Below, one piece after another: positions 1-7,992 of a stretch of 35,158 bases of DNA (position 1 is its first letter; every line of letters starts with the position of its first letter). Below the pieces are notes generated by a model that worked only from the letters and a program-made list of their open reading frames with translations, searched no databases and was not told the DNA's origin. This DNA comes from JBKEDC01 sp047972995 (GTDB lineage: Bacteria; Bacteroidota; Bacteroidia; Bacteroidales; Prolixibacteraceae). The translations under genes were made by a program, and so were the position numbers. The stretch is from positions 1-35,158 of the forward strand of contig JBKEBD010000026.1 in the NCBI GenBank assembly GCA_047972995.1, in the 5' to 3' direction.

Positions 1-160
1 AAATTATTTTCAGAACAAGTAAAATCAACAAAAGTGTACTACAATTCGGTTTGGGGGAGTGAAAGTTGGGTCAAATATTTTTTATTCAGGCTAACTCAAA
101 TTTATGCCTAGACCCAAAAATATCCCCTGCGCCCTTTTCGTGTCCTTTCGTTGTCCACCG

Positions 161-203
161 AAAATAAAAAAAGTCCCGTAAAACCTAAGTTTCACGGGAC
201 TTT
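161..203 (-). terminator. Rho-independent terminator of tRNA-Asn
   Basis: A 10-bp perfect stem (AAAGTCCCGT at 170-179 with ACGGGACTTT at 194-203) has a further inner AAAC/GTTT pairing. Read on the minus strand, the hairpin is followed by a T-rich tract (complement of 161-170). It lies 36 bases past the 3' end of the tRNA gene, so it most likely ends that transcript. Confidence 0.85.
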
Positions 204-238
204 GTCTGCTTTTGACCGAAATTGACTTTCGATTTCTG

Positions 239-312
239 CTCCCCAAGTAGGACTTGAACCTACGACCTACGGATTAACAGTCCGCCGCTCTGACCAACTG
301 AGCTATTGGGGA
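239..312 (-). tRNA. tRNA-Asn (anticodon GTT)
   Basis: The minus strand folds as a complete 74-nt cloverleaf. The acceptor stem pairs TCCCCAA (312-306) with TTGGGGA (246-240), with discriminator G at 239. The D arm carries AGCTCAGTTGGTCAGAGC, the anticodon loop is CTGTTAA, and the T arm contains GGTTCAAGTCC. CCA is not encoded after the discriminator base. The anticodon GTT reads Asn codons AAC and AAU. Confidence 0.95.
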
Positions 313-671
313 ATTTCAATGTGCTTTATTTCCTAAAGCGTTGCAAAGGTAACACTAAAAAATACACTTGCAAATGTTTTACTCTTTTTTTGATGAATAT
401 TTTCAATTTTTCTCCTAACCTATTGATTCCTCTAAAACCAAAAGAGTACTACTCCCCTGTTTATCAATCAAAAAGAGAATTGACTGCTATATGCTAGGTC
501 AAAAATATTTCATATCACTAGCTGATTCTAAGTCTGTTTTCAAAAACTAAGCCCCCTACTCTATTATTACAAAAAACATCATTTCAACCCTAACGTAGTA
601 CCATAAAGACACCTTAACCTGACATTTGACAATATTTTAAGCCATTAACAGGTGGTTAACAAGTCAGAAAG
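313..671. other. Intergenic region before the transporter
   Basis: AT-rich DNA between the tRNA gene and the SulP gene. The only open frame (306-497) overlaps the tRNA end and has no recognisable protein features. A dyad TTAAC-N5-GTTAA (645-659) sits where the -33 region of the downstream promoter should be and could be an operator. Nothing else is recognised. Confidence 0.5.
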
Positions 672-679
672 TACTTTTG
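672..679 (+). promoter_or_regulatory. Putative -7 promoter box of the SulP/carbonic anhydrase operon
   Basis: TACTTTTG matches the Bacteroidetes sigma-ABfr -7 consensus TAnnTTTG and lies 32 bases before the ATG. No clear TTTG -33 box is present at the expected distance; the dyad TTAAC-N5-GTTAA (645-659) occupies that place. Confidence 0.5.
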
Positions 680-711
680 CAATCAAATAAATATTTAAAA
701 GCAGACTAACA

Positions 712-2253
712 ATGAAATTATTTTCAACATTAAAAAATGACTTACCAGCAAGTATTGTGGTATTCTTGGTTGCCCTCCCCTTGTGTTTGGGTGTAGCTAT
801 TGCCTCTGGTGCTCCCCCTTTTGCGGGTATCATTAGCGGTGTAATCGGCGGTATTGTGGTAGGGTCTCTCAGCGATTCTCGATTGAGTGTTTCGGGTCCT
901 GCTGCGGGTTTAACTACCATTGTGCTTGCTGCTATCCTCGACTTAGGCTTCGAATCCTTTCTCATGGCTCTTGTGCTCTCTGGTGTCATTCAATACGTAT
1001 TGGGGCATTATAGAGGTGGTATTATTGGTCACTTTTTCCCTGTGTCGGTAATTACAGGTATGCTTGCTGCCATCGGTTTACAAATCATATTAAAACAAAT
1101 TCCTCACGCCATTGGCTTCGATATTAACGACGTTGATATGTGGGCTTTCAACGACTCGCACGGACACAACTCTTTTTCTGAAATTTGGATTGGATTCTCT
1201 CAGTATTTCTCTTGGAGTGCCTTCATTATCTTTTCGCTTTCTTTAGGCGTGTTACTATTTTGGGATCGTCCGTTTGTAAAGAAAAGCACCATTTTATCGC
1301 TCATTCCGGGTCCTCTATTGGCTGTTGTTATCGGTTTAGTTTTAAATGGCATTTATTCGCCAAGCATGAAGCTCGATAATTCTCACTTGGTGAGCCTACC
1401 CATCATCGATGGATTCAATTCGCTTAAAAATAGTTTAAGCTTCCCCAATTTTTCGGCATTAGGTAATTTCCAAGTATATGTGGTAGCTTTCACCATTGCC
1501 ATTGTAGGTAGTTTGGAATCGTTGTTGAGTTTAGATGCCGCCGATAAGCTCGATCCTAAAAAGCGTATTTCATCGCCTAACCAAGAGTTGAAAGCACAAG
1601 GTGTGGGAAATATTCTAGCAGGACTTATCGGAGGTATTCCGCTAACAGCTGTTATCGTGCGTAGTTCTGCCAATATTAATGCGGGTGCTAAAGGGAAACT
1701 TTCTGCCATATTGCACGGCGTACTTTTATTGGTAAGTGCGTTGTTCTTTGCTTCTTACCTCAACCACATTCCTTATGCTGCGCTTGCTGCCATTCTCATT
1801 CATGTGGGAATGAAGCTGAACAAAGTTTCTATTTACAAGAAATCTATTAGCGGTGGAAGCTCGCAGTTTGTGCCATTTTTCGTTACTATCATCGTGATTT
1901 TGCTTACTAACTTGCTTGCTGGAATTTTTGTGGGTATTATCGTTGGACTTGGGTTTGTATTGAGCAATAACTTCCGTTCGGCTGTTATAAGAACTCGCGT
2001 AGATAATAACTATTTAATTCAATTAACCCGCAGTATGTATTTCTTCAACAAGGCTCAACTTCGCCGAATTTTGCAGCGAATTCCCGATGATTCTAACGTG
2101 CTTATCGATGGTACTCGCATTGATTTCATTGACTATGATATTGAACAAACCTTAAATGACTTTGCAGAAACAGCTGAAATGCGTAACATTACCGTTTCTT
2201 TCAAACGCTCGAACACGGCGGTCATACCGATGTTTAAGGAAGTTGATTCATAG
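712..2253 (+). CDS. SulP family anion (probable bicarbonate) transporter with STAS domain
   Basis: Inner-membrane SLC26/SulP-type transporter of 513 residues, close to the usual length for the family. The first roughly 430 residues are a succession of hydrophobic helices. The start is typical for SulP: DLPASIVVFLVALPLCLGVA, followed by the conserved LSVSGPAAGLT motif near residues 60-72. The C-terminal 75 residues form a STAS domain with the segment NVLIDGTRIDFIDYD, a cytoplasmic module that regulates SulP proteins. A beta-carbonic anhydrase starts 25 bases downstream in the same direction. SulP proteins paired with or fused to carbonic anhydrases are usually taken to move bicarbonate, so that is my preferred substrate; sulfate or another anion cannot be excluded. 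Translation starts at the ATG 32 bases after a TAnnTTTG box. Confidence 0.92.
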   Translation: MKLFSTLKNDLPASIVVFLVALPLCLGVAIASGAPPFAGIISGVIGGIVVGSLSDSRLSVSGPAAGLTTIVLAAILDLGFESFLMALVLSGVIQYVLGHYRGGIIGHFFPVSVITGMLAAIGLQIILKQIPHAIGFDINDVDMWAFNDSHGHNSFSEIWIGFSQYFSWSAFIIFSLSLGVLLFWDRPFVKKSTILSLIPGPLLAVVIGLVLNGIYSPSMKLDNSHLVSLPIIDGFNSLKNSLSFPNFSALGNFQVYVVAFTIAIVGSLESLLSLDAADKLDPKKRISSPNQELKAQGVGNILAGLIGGIPLTAVIVRSSANINAGAKGKLSAILHGVLLLVSALFFASYLNHIPYAALAAILIHVGMKLNKVSIYKKSISGGSSQFVPFFVTIIVILLTNLLAGIFVGIIVGLGFVLSNNFRSAVIRTRVDNNYLIQLTRSMYFFNKAQLRRILQRIPDDSNVLIDGTRIDFIDYDIEQTLNDFAETAEMRNITVSFKRSNTAVIPMFKEVDS

Positions 2254-2278
2254 TTTTACTACAAAAGGATACAACAAT

Positions 2279-2899
2279 ATGGAAACATACAAACAAATTT
2301 TACTCTACAACCGAAGCTGGGCACAAGCTAAAAGAAACACAGACAGTGAGTATTTCAAGCGCCTAAGCATAAGCCAAAACCCACTCTATTTGTGGATTGG
2401 CTGTTCCGATAGTAGAGTGCCTGCTGAAGAAATTACAGGTGCTAATCCCGGTGATTTCTTCGTACACCGAAACATTGCCAACATTGCCAACGCCAACGAT
2501 CCTAACTTTCTAAGCGTACTGAAATATGCTGTAGATTTTCTAAAGGTGAAACACGTGGTGGTTTGTGGGCATCATGGATGCGGTGGGTGTACCGCTGCTA
2601 TTAACGATTTGCAAGATGAGCATTTAACACCTTGGATTAAGGAAATTCGAGACACTTACCTCGAAAACATAGAAGATATAAATAAACACAAAGAGGAGTG
2701 TCATCGGGTGGATAACTTGGCTGAACTAAATGTGTTTAAGCAAGTAGATGGACTTTCTAAAAATCCCATCATTAGAGATGCGTGGAAACGCGGGCAAGAA
2801 GTGTTTATTCATGGTTGGATTTTTAATCTTAGAACAGGCGAAATTGATTCTTTAAAGGAAATTGCCCCTAACAAGATTCCGGAAGAATGGCGAAAATAA
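2279..2899 (+). CDS. Beta-class carbonic anhydrase
   Basis: Zinc enzyme interconverting CO2 and bicarbonate in the cytoplasm; 206 residues, normal for the bacterial beta class. The zinc ligands are visible: Cys42 in GCSDSR (with the Asp44-Arg46 dyad) and His98/Cys101 in GHHGCGG. The FVHRNIAN segment near residue 61 is also characteristic. I start at METYKQ because an AAAGGA sequence precedes that ATG and the protein aligns from there; an open frame continues 41 codons further upstream, but that part overlaps the transporter in another frame and looks noncoding. The 25-base gap to the SulP gene indicates an operon in which the anhydrase would use or supply the transported bicarbonate. Confidence 0.95.
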   Translation: METYKQILLYNRSWAQAKRNTDSEYFKRLSISQNPLYLWIGCSDSRVPAEEITGANPGDFFVHRNIANIANANDPNFLSVLKYAVDFLKVKHVVVCGHHGCGGCTAAINDLQDEHLTPWIKEIRDTYLENIEDINKHKEECHRVDNLAELNVFKQVDGLSKNPIIRDAWKRGQEVFIHGWIFNLRTGEIDSLKEIAPNKIPEEWRK

Positions 2900-2919
2900 T
2901 TCGCATTTCATTTTAAATG

Positions 2920-2957
2920 AAAGAAGGCAGGCGAACAAGCGTTCATCTGCCTTCTTT
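2920..2957. terminator. Bidirectional terminator between convergent genes
   Basis: An 11-bp perfect stem, AAAGAAGGCAG (2920-2930) with CTGCCTTCTTT (2947-2957), and an inner GAAC/GTTC pairing. It lies between the carbonic anhydrase stop and the stop of the convergent GH78 gene, and is T-rich on both outgoing sides, so it can serve both. Confidence 0.85.
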
Positions 2958-2985
2958 GTATTTTGTATCTGAAATTTTGGGTGAC

Positions 2986-5754
2986 CTATTGCCACTTTTT
3001 AACTTCAAAATTGTAAGTGCCCGAGCCTACTTGCACTCGAATGTAGTTATCGTTTTCCTCTAGCACTTTTATCCCCTCTTGGTTGCGAAGGGGCTTGCCT
3101 TGTTCTAGCACCTCAATGTTTTTATCTTTTCGTGGTATTTTTAATTCGGCAGTGGTGTTGCATGGTATCGAAACACTCCAATCTAATCGTTTCTTTTCTT
3201 TTTTCCATTGACTTTCTACAAAACCGTAAGGGCTATTATAGGCAGCTTTCACAAAACTAGTTTCTGCGGAAAATAGTGGCTCCATAATCATTTTCTTGAA
3301 AGCCACATCTTCCCTACTGGTTTTGATTCCTGCTAGGTCTTCGTATGTCCAGATCAGCAAATCGCCCAACATCATGACGTGGTTGTTCGAGTTCATTTTT
3401 GGATGTGCTGTGTTTCCGTTCCAAAGTTCCCAAATGGTGGTAGCCCCGTTTTCTATCATATATCCCCAACTAGGATAAGTGGTATTGGTAGCAATTGTCC
3501 AAGCTAAATCACCCATGCCATGATGTGTTAATGTTCGCATGAGCCACTGCATACCTATCACTCCTGAACTAAGATGGTTGCCATAGTCGCTTATTAAACG
3601 ACGAATCGTTTGTTCGGTTGCCACTTTCGTGTTATCGGTGGTTAAGCCTATGGCCAATGCCAATAGATTATCGGTAAGCTTATCTTCGCCATAGGTACCT
3701 TGCGCAGCGTTGTAAAACTTAGCATTGAAAGCATCTTTTACCTTAGCTGCAGTTTCTTGATATTCTGCAATATCATCATGGTGTCCTGCCAATTGGGCAA
3801 AGGTTTGCATGAGCTGCAAATAATGATAATAATAGGCTGTAGAAATAAGCGCACTTGGATGTTTTTTATCGGCACTTTTTCCTCGTCCTTCTTCAATGGT
3901 AATAGGAGGAACACACCAATCGCCATAAGAATCTTTAGTAATGATATAGTTATCACCATAGCGATTGCTCATGTAGTTAAGCCACTTTTTCATGCCTGCA
4001 TAGTGCTTTACAATGGGTTCAGCATCGCCTGTTTGCTGATAAATCATATCTGCCACCGTAAGCCACGTACCACACCACGACATATTGTCGCTATAATACC
4101 GCCAATAGGCTGGTGCTACATCGCAAATTTCGCCACTATTCAGTTGCGAATATGCTATATCATCAATCCACTTTTTATAAAGTGCTGCATTGTTAAAAAC
4201 GAAATTTTCGCCATAACAGCCCATGGTTCGGTCGCCTAGCCAAGGCTGACGCTCATTGCGCTGAGGACAGTCAACAGGCACACCCTTATAGTTTGACAAA
4301 ATACCCCATGCTGCATTCTGATATAGCTGATTCAATAGTTTATTATTGATGTCGAAATAGCCGTTAATCTCCATTTTATCAGACACTACTTTAGCTAAAA
4401 AATCGGCTGTAGTAGGTTCACCTGGGTAGCCCGAAACTTCAACATAGCGAAAGCCATAATACACAAATCGAGGTTCCCACACTTCGGTTTTTCCTCCTTT
4501 TAGGGTGTAATTTGCTTCTTGTTTAGCATCTCTCAGGTTAGTAGTAAATAGTGTACCATCGGGATTTAACGTTTCACCAAATCGCAGCGTTACCTTATCG
4601 CCAGCGTTACCTTTTACGCGCAATTGCAGCCATCCCGCCATGTTTACCCCTAGATCAAGTATGTATTTGCCATCGTTGAGCTTGTTTATGGAAACGGGCT
4701 CAATTTCTTTCAGCACACACATATTTTCATTCTGTTGTGCTTGATATACTGCATCGGGCTGTTCTACATATTCAGCTGTTAGCCACTTGCTATCGTCGTA
4801 GCCCACTTCATCCCAGCCCGTTAGTTCCTTACGAGCATCATAGTCTTCGCCGTCATATTCATTGTTCGATAGAATTGGACCATCGGCTGTTCCTTTCCAT
4901 GAATTATCAGATTGGAAACGTTCTATCTTTCCATCACGGTAAGTTATTTCAAGCTGAAAAAGCAGTTTTGGAAAGCCAAAATTTTTAATCTTATAACCTT
5001 TGTAATGTTGACGCATAGTGTAGTATCTACCATTGCCCAACACCACGCCCAAAGCATTCTTGCCATCTTTCAAATCTTGAGTTACATCTAAGATATTATA
5101 CATGATATTCTCATTGTAATCGGTTGGCGATGGAGCTAAGACCGATTCGCCTACTTTCTTACCATTGAGGTTAAATTCATATAAGCCTAATCCGATGATA
5201 TACACTCGAGCCTTAGCTATTTCCGCCTTCTTTACATCTATTTCTTTTCGGAAATAACGTGCCGACAATCGAGAATGGAAGGTATCTTCATCCCAAGAAA
5301 AGGCTCGATCAAAACCAATCCATCGAGCATTCCAATCTTTGTAATACAATAAGCCCATCTCCCATTTTGCCTCGTTACTCCATGCGCTTTCACCTTTGTT
5401 TGTCCACAACTTCACTTTCCAAAAGCACTCAGTTCTACTCAACAATTCTTTTCCGTTGTACGAAATATATTGCGACTGGCTACTCTCTACCCTACCCGAA
5501 TTCCATAAATCGGCATCGGTTTCATTGAGTTTTTCGGGTGAGCTTGCCACTAAAACTTGATAAGCTTCTTGATAAACAGCTCGCGCGCCTTTTTCACTTT
5601 CTATTTGCCACGACAAGCGTGGATTCTTTACATCAATGCCCACTGGATTCGAACGCTGTTCGCACGTGAGGTGAAAGGTGTTTATTCGCTCGGCATGAAC
5701 ATTTCCCCCAAAGAGGAATGCAAAAAACACGAGTAATAAGAGGTATTGTTTCAT
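2986..5754 (-). CDS. GH78 alpha-L-rhamnosidase (copy 1)
   Basis: Exported exo-enzyme removing terminal alpha-L-rhamnose; 922 residues. A type I signal peptide (MKQYLLLLVFFAFLFGG..VHA) precedes the N-terminal beta-sandwich (...NPVGIDVKNPRLSW). Next come the rhamnosidase N domain (about 145-320), a second beta domain, the (alpha/alpha)6 catalytic barrel and a C-terminal sandwich. The general-acid motif is DCPQRNERQPWLGD, with Glu501 the expected acid. The partner is TTIWELWN with Glu776, the expected base. Compared with copy 2 the acid motif has Asn for Asp and QPW for MGW, marking another subgroup. I start at the ATG of MKQYLL rather than a TTG six codons upstream. The gene lies downstream of a strong terminator and appears to be its own unit. 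Its leader (5755-5830) resembles that of the GH2 lipoprotein gene at 24.3 kb. Family is secure; substrate linkage is not. Confidence 0.93.
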   Translation of the reverse strand: MKQYLLLLVFFAFLFGGNVHAERINTFHLTCEQRSNPVGIDVKNPRLSWQIESEKGARAVYQEAYQVLVASSPEKLNETDADLWNSGRVESSQSQYISYNGKELLSRTECFWKVKLWTNKGESAWSNEAKWEMGLLYYKDWNARWIGFDRAFSWDEDTFHSRLSARYFRKEIDVKKAEIAKARVYIIGLGLYEFNLNGKKVGESVLAPSPTDYNENIMYNILDVTQDLKDGKNALGVVLGNGRYYTMRQHYKGYKIKNFGFPKLLFQLEITYRDGKIERFQSDNSWKGTADGPILSNNEYDGEDYDARKELTGWDEVGYDDSKWLTAEYVEQPDAVYQAQQNENMCVLKEIEPVSINKLNDGKYILDLGVNMAGWLQLRVKGNAGDKVTLRFGETLNPDGTLFTTNLRDAKQEANYTLKGGKTEVWEPRFVYYGFRYVEVSGYPGEPTTADFLAKVVSDKMEINGYFDINNKLLNQLYQNAAWGILSNYKGVPVDCPQRNERQPWLGDRTMGCYGENFVFNNAALYKKWIDDIAYSQLNSGEICDVAPAYWRYYSDNMSWCGTWLTVADMIYQQTGDAEPIVKHYAGMKKWLNYMSNRYGDNYIITKDSYGDWCVPPITIEEGRGKSADKKHPSALISTAYYYHYLQLMQTFAQLAGHHDDIAEYQETAAKVKDAFNAKFYNAAQGTYGEDKLTDNLLALAIGLTTDNTKVATEQTIRRLISDYGNHLSSGVIGMQWLMRTLTHHGMGDLAWTIATNTTYPSWGYMIENGATTIWELWNGNTAHPKMNSNNHVMMLGDLLIWTYEDLAGIKTSREDVAFKKMIMEPLFSAETSFVKAAYNSPYGFVESQWKKEKKRLDWSVSIPCNTTAELKIPRKDKNIEVLEQGKPLRNQEGIKVLEENDNYIRVQVGSGTYNFEVKKWQ

Positions 5755-5830
5755 GTGTTTAAAATTTAGCAATAAGCTTTAGGCTCTTGTTGATTAAATC
5801 ATTCTACTTCTGTACTCTGCTTGGCTTACG
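5755..5830. repeat. Leader repeat A (shared with 24324-24398)
   Basis: Starting at the initiator codon and reading outward, this 5' leader aligns with that of the GH2 lipoprotein gene at 24.3 kb. Shared blocks in order on the plus strand are CATGTGTTTA, CAATAAGCT, AGGCT, TGATTAA and GTACT..GCTT, about 80 percent identity over the first 50 bases by eye. It is noncoding and contains no TAnnTTTG box that I can see. Confidence 0.65.
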
Positions 5831-5871
5831 GCTTATTGCCTACAGCATGGCAGATGCATCTGTTTCGTTTA

Positions 5872-5916
5872 TAAAAAAAGGAGTTCTAAGAAATAAAAAT
5901 TAAACCTTAGAACTCC
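5872..5916 (-). terminator. Rho-independent terminator after GH127
   Basis: An 11-bp perfect stem, GGAGTTCTAAG (5880-5890) with CTTAGAACTCC (5906-5916), ends on the minus strand in CTTTTTTTAT. It begins 18 bases after the GH127 stop codon and closes the four-gene unit that starts at the acetylesterase. Confidence 0.9.
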
Positions 5917-5933
5917 TCCAAAGATAGTAAAAT

Positions 5934-7967
5934 CTATCGTACGTATGGAATCCACACGCTCATATCGTTCTTTCCGCGATTGTCCCAGGCATAATATGGA
6001 ATCAATTTTAGGGTGATATTCTTTGCTATCCCTGTGCTTAACGGAGCATACAAACCACCTTGCCATTGCCCATTGTCGATAAGCACACCAGTGCCCAATA
6101 GTGCCATCATTTTGGCTCCGGCAATTTCAGTTTCCACAGGTTTCATTTCTTTTGAAGCATCAACTGCCACTCGTCCCACCTTCACGCCTGCAGGCAAATC
6201 GGTTGACTCTAAGCAATACACTACTGGTCCGCGCTGCGCTGCCACCAATCCCTGATTTGCTTCAACCAAAGGGTTCGATTGCATCAACCGCACAGGCATA
6301 TCCATGTTAAATTGAATCACATCTCCTTTTTTCCATTGGCGAGTAACAGGCACATAGCTACCCGGTGTCAATTCTGCCGCCACAGCTTCTCCGTTCACCG
6401 TAAGCACTGCCGAATGGCACCATGCTGGCACACGCAAACTGATGGTGACTTCTTTCTTCACTTTCGCGTCGAAAGTCAAAGTTACATCGCCACTCCAAGG
6501 ATAGTTCGTGCTTTGGGTGAGTGCAATTTTATCGCCATTCTTCAGCGTGGTCGTCAATTGGTTTGCACCATAGAAATTCACAAACAAGCCGCCATCAGAC
6601 AAAGAATACATATAATTATTGATTTCCGCCACTGTGCGAGCAGTGTTTGGAGGGCAGCAGTTGCAATAGGTGATGTATGGCTCGCGAGTTTTGCTCCAAC
6701 GTAAATCTAAGGGAGAGTCTTCAGAAGTGGCAAGCGGATTGGCGTAAAAATGGTTGATACCATTCAGCGAAACAGCTCCCAGAAGTGAGTTATACATCAC
6801 GGTTTCCATCACATCGGCATACTTTGCCTCGCCCGTTACTTGCAGCATACGCCATTGCCAAAGTAGGTTTCCAATGTTAGCGCAACTTTCGTTGTGTGCC
6901 GTAAGGTTGGGCAATTCAAAATCTTGTCCATAGGCTTGGTGCACTTGCTGAATCAAGGGTTGGTCGTAGGTTGTGCCATTGGGCGAAACCCCGTCGTAGA
7001 GTGCGCCACAAGCACCGGTGATGTACATCTTGTTGCCTGTCAAATCGTCCCAAATATTTTCCAAAGTGGAAAGCAAGGTCTCATCGCCAGTTTCAGCATA
7101 CACATCTGCCACACCTGCATAAAGATAGTTTGCGCGCACGGCATGACCCATTGCTTTGGTTTGCTGGCGGAATGGAATGCGGTCTTGATTGTGGTCTTCG
7201 CCATTTTCCACCATATCGCGAATGTCAACCAGCCCCTTTGCCAATTCCAAATAGCGAGGGTCTTTCAGCGTGCGATACATTTCCACCACACCCATGTAGT
7301 GTGAAGGACAAATGGCATTTTGCGCCAAGTCGAAAGCATGATTCTTATAGTAATCATAGAGGAAATCGGTTGCTTTAATCGCAATATTGAGCAAGTTTTT
7401 CTTGCCAGTCAATCGATAGTGCAAACAGCCTGCGGTCATAAGGTGTCCCATGTTGTAGGTTTCAAAATCCATGCGCTCCGCAAAGTGCTCATCTTGGTCG
7501 GGATTTTGTCTTTCCTTAATAACCACAGGGGTATGAATGTAGCCATCGGCACGCTGACTTTTTCCAATCACCTCGATGATGTCATCAATTTCCTGATCAA
7601 CCTTGGGGTCTTTCTGATCGGCATTAACCACAATCAGCGCTTCAAGCATCTTGTAGAAATCGCCATCGTGAAACGGTGGGTCAACGTGTTTTCCATCCAT
7701 CAATCCTGCTGCAATTTTGAAATTGGCGAAAGCATGGCTGATAGTATCATCCATATAGCACGCCATCATGTGAGGCACCATGTCGTGCTCGCACACGTGA
7801 AATCTATCGGCCCAAAAACCATCGGTCCATTTCACATCGCTTAGGTTCACCGATTCAAGTTTGGCAAACTTACTATCGCTTGTGTTCACCACCGATTGGT
7901 TTTGCGCCATTGCCGTCACCGACATTAGGGTCAGAGCTGCTGTGGTTAAAATTTGTTTCGTTTTCAT
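5934..7967 (-). CDS. GH127 beta-L-arabinofuranosidase-like enzyme (DUF1680)
   Basis: Exported 677-residue enzyme of the GH127/DUF1680 superfamily, whose characterised members release beta-L-arabinofuranose using a zinc-bound cysteine nucleophile. A type I signal peptide ends at AMA before QNQS. The catalytic signature is complete in part: NESC (Glu360, Cys362) and CNCCPPN (Cys435, Cys437, Cys438) match the zinc ligands and nucleophile of HypBA1 in spacing. Where I recall HypBA1 having its acid/base Glu, sixteen residues before Glu360, this protein has Gln344 in HQAYGQDFELPN. GH127-related families also include aceric acid-cleaving and other activities, so the sugar is not certain. It is the last gene of its unit, 25 bases after GH78 copy 2 and followed directly by a terminator. 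Confidence 0.88.
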   Translation of the reverse strand: MKTKQILTTAALTLMSVTAMAQNQSVVNTSDSKFAKLESVNLSDVKWTDGFWADRFHVCEHDMVPHMMACYMDDTISHAFANFKIAAGLMDGKHVDPPFHDGDFYKMLEALIVVNADQKDPKVDQEIDDIIEVIGKSQRADGYIHTPVVIKERQNPDQDEHFAERMDFETYNMGHLMTAGCLHYRLTGKKNLLNIAIKATDFLYDYYKNHAFDLAQNAICPSHYMGVVEMYRTLKDPRYLELAKGLVDIRDMVENGEDHNQDRIPFRQQTKAMGHAVRANYLYAGVADVYAETGDETLLSTLENIWDDLTGNKMYITGACGALYDGVSPNGTTYDQPLIQQVHQAYGQDFELPNLTAHNESCANIGNLLWQWRMLQVTGEAKYADVMETVMYNSLLGAVSLNGINHFYANPLATSEDSPLDLRWSKTREPYITYCNCCPPNTARTVAEINNYMYSLSDGGLFVNFYGANQLTTTLKNGDKIALTQSTNYPWSGDVTLTFDAKVKKEVTISLRVPAWCHSAVLTVNGEAVAAELTPGSYVPVTRQWKKGDVIQFNMDMPVRLMQSNPLVEANQGLVAAQRGPVVYCLESTDLPAGVKVGRVAVDASKEMKPVETEIAGAKMMALLGTGVLIDNGQWQGGLYAPLSTGIAKNITLKLIPYYAWDNRGKNDMSVWIPYVR

Positions 7968-7992
7968 GTTTTATGTCTTGCTTTTTTTGATT

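Noticed and set aside
306..497. 63-codon plus-strand frame after the tRNA
   Set aside because: Overlaps the end of the tRNA gene, has low-complexity content and no promoter or family resemblance.
2156..2278. Longer start for the carbonic anhydrase
   Set aside because: The 41 extra codons overlap the transporter gene in another frame and have no similarity to carbonic anhydrases; the ATG at 2279 has a ribosome binding site.
3700..4239. 179-codon plus-strand frame inside GH78 copy 1
   Set aside because: Antisense to a clearly conserved enzyme; no signal, motif or start context. The same holds for the other long antisense frames in the glycosidase genes.
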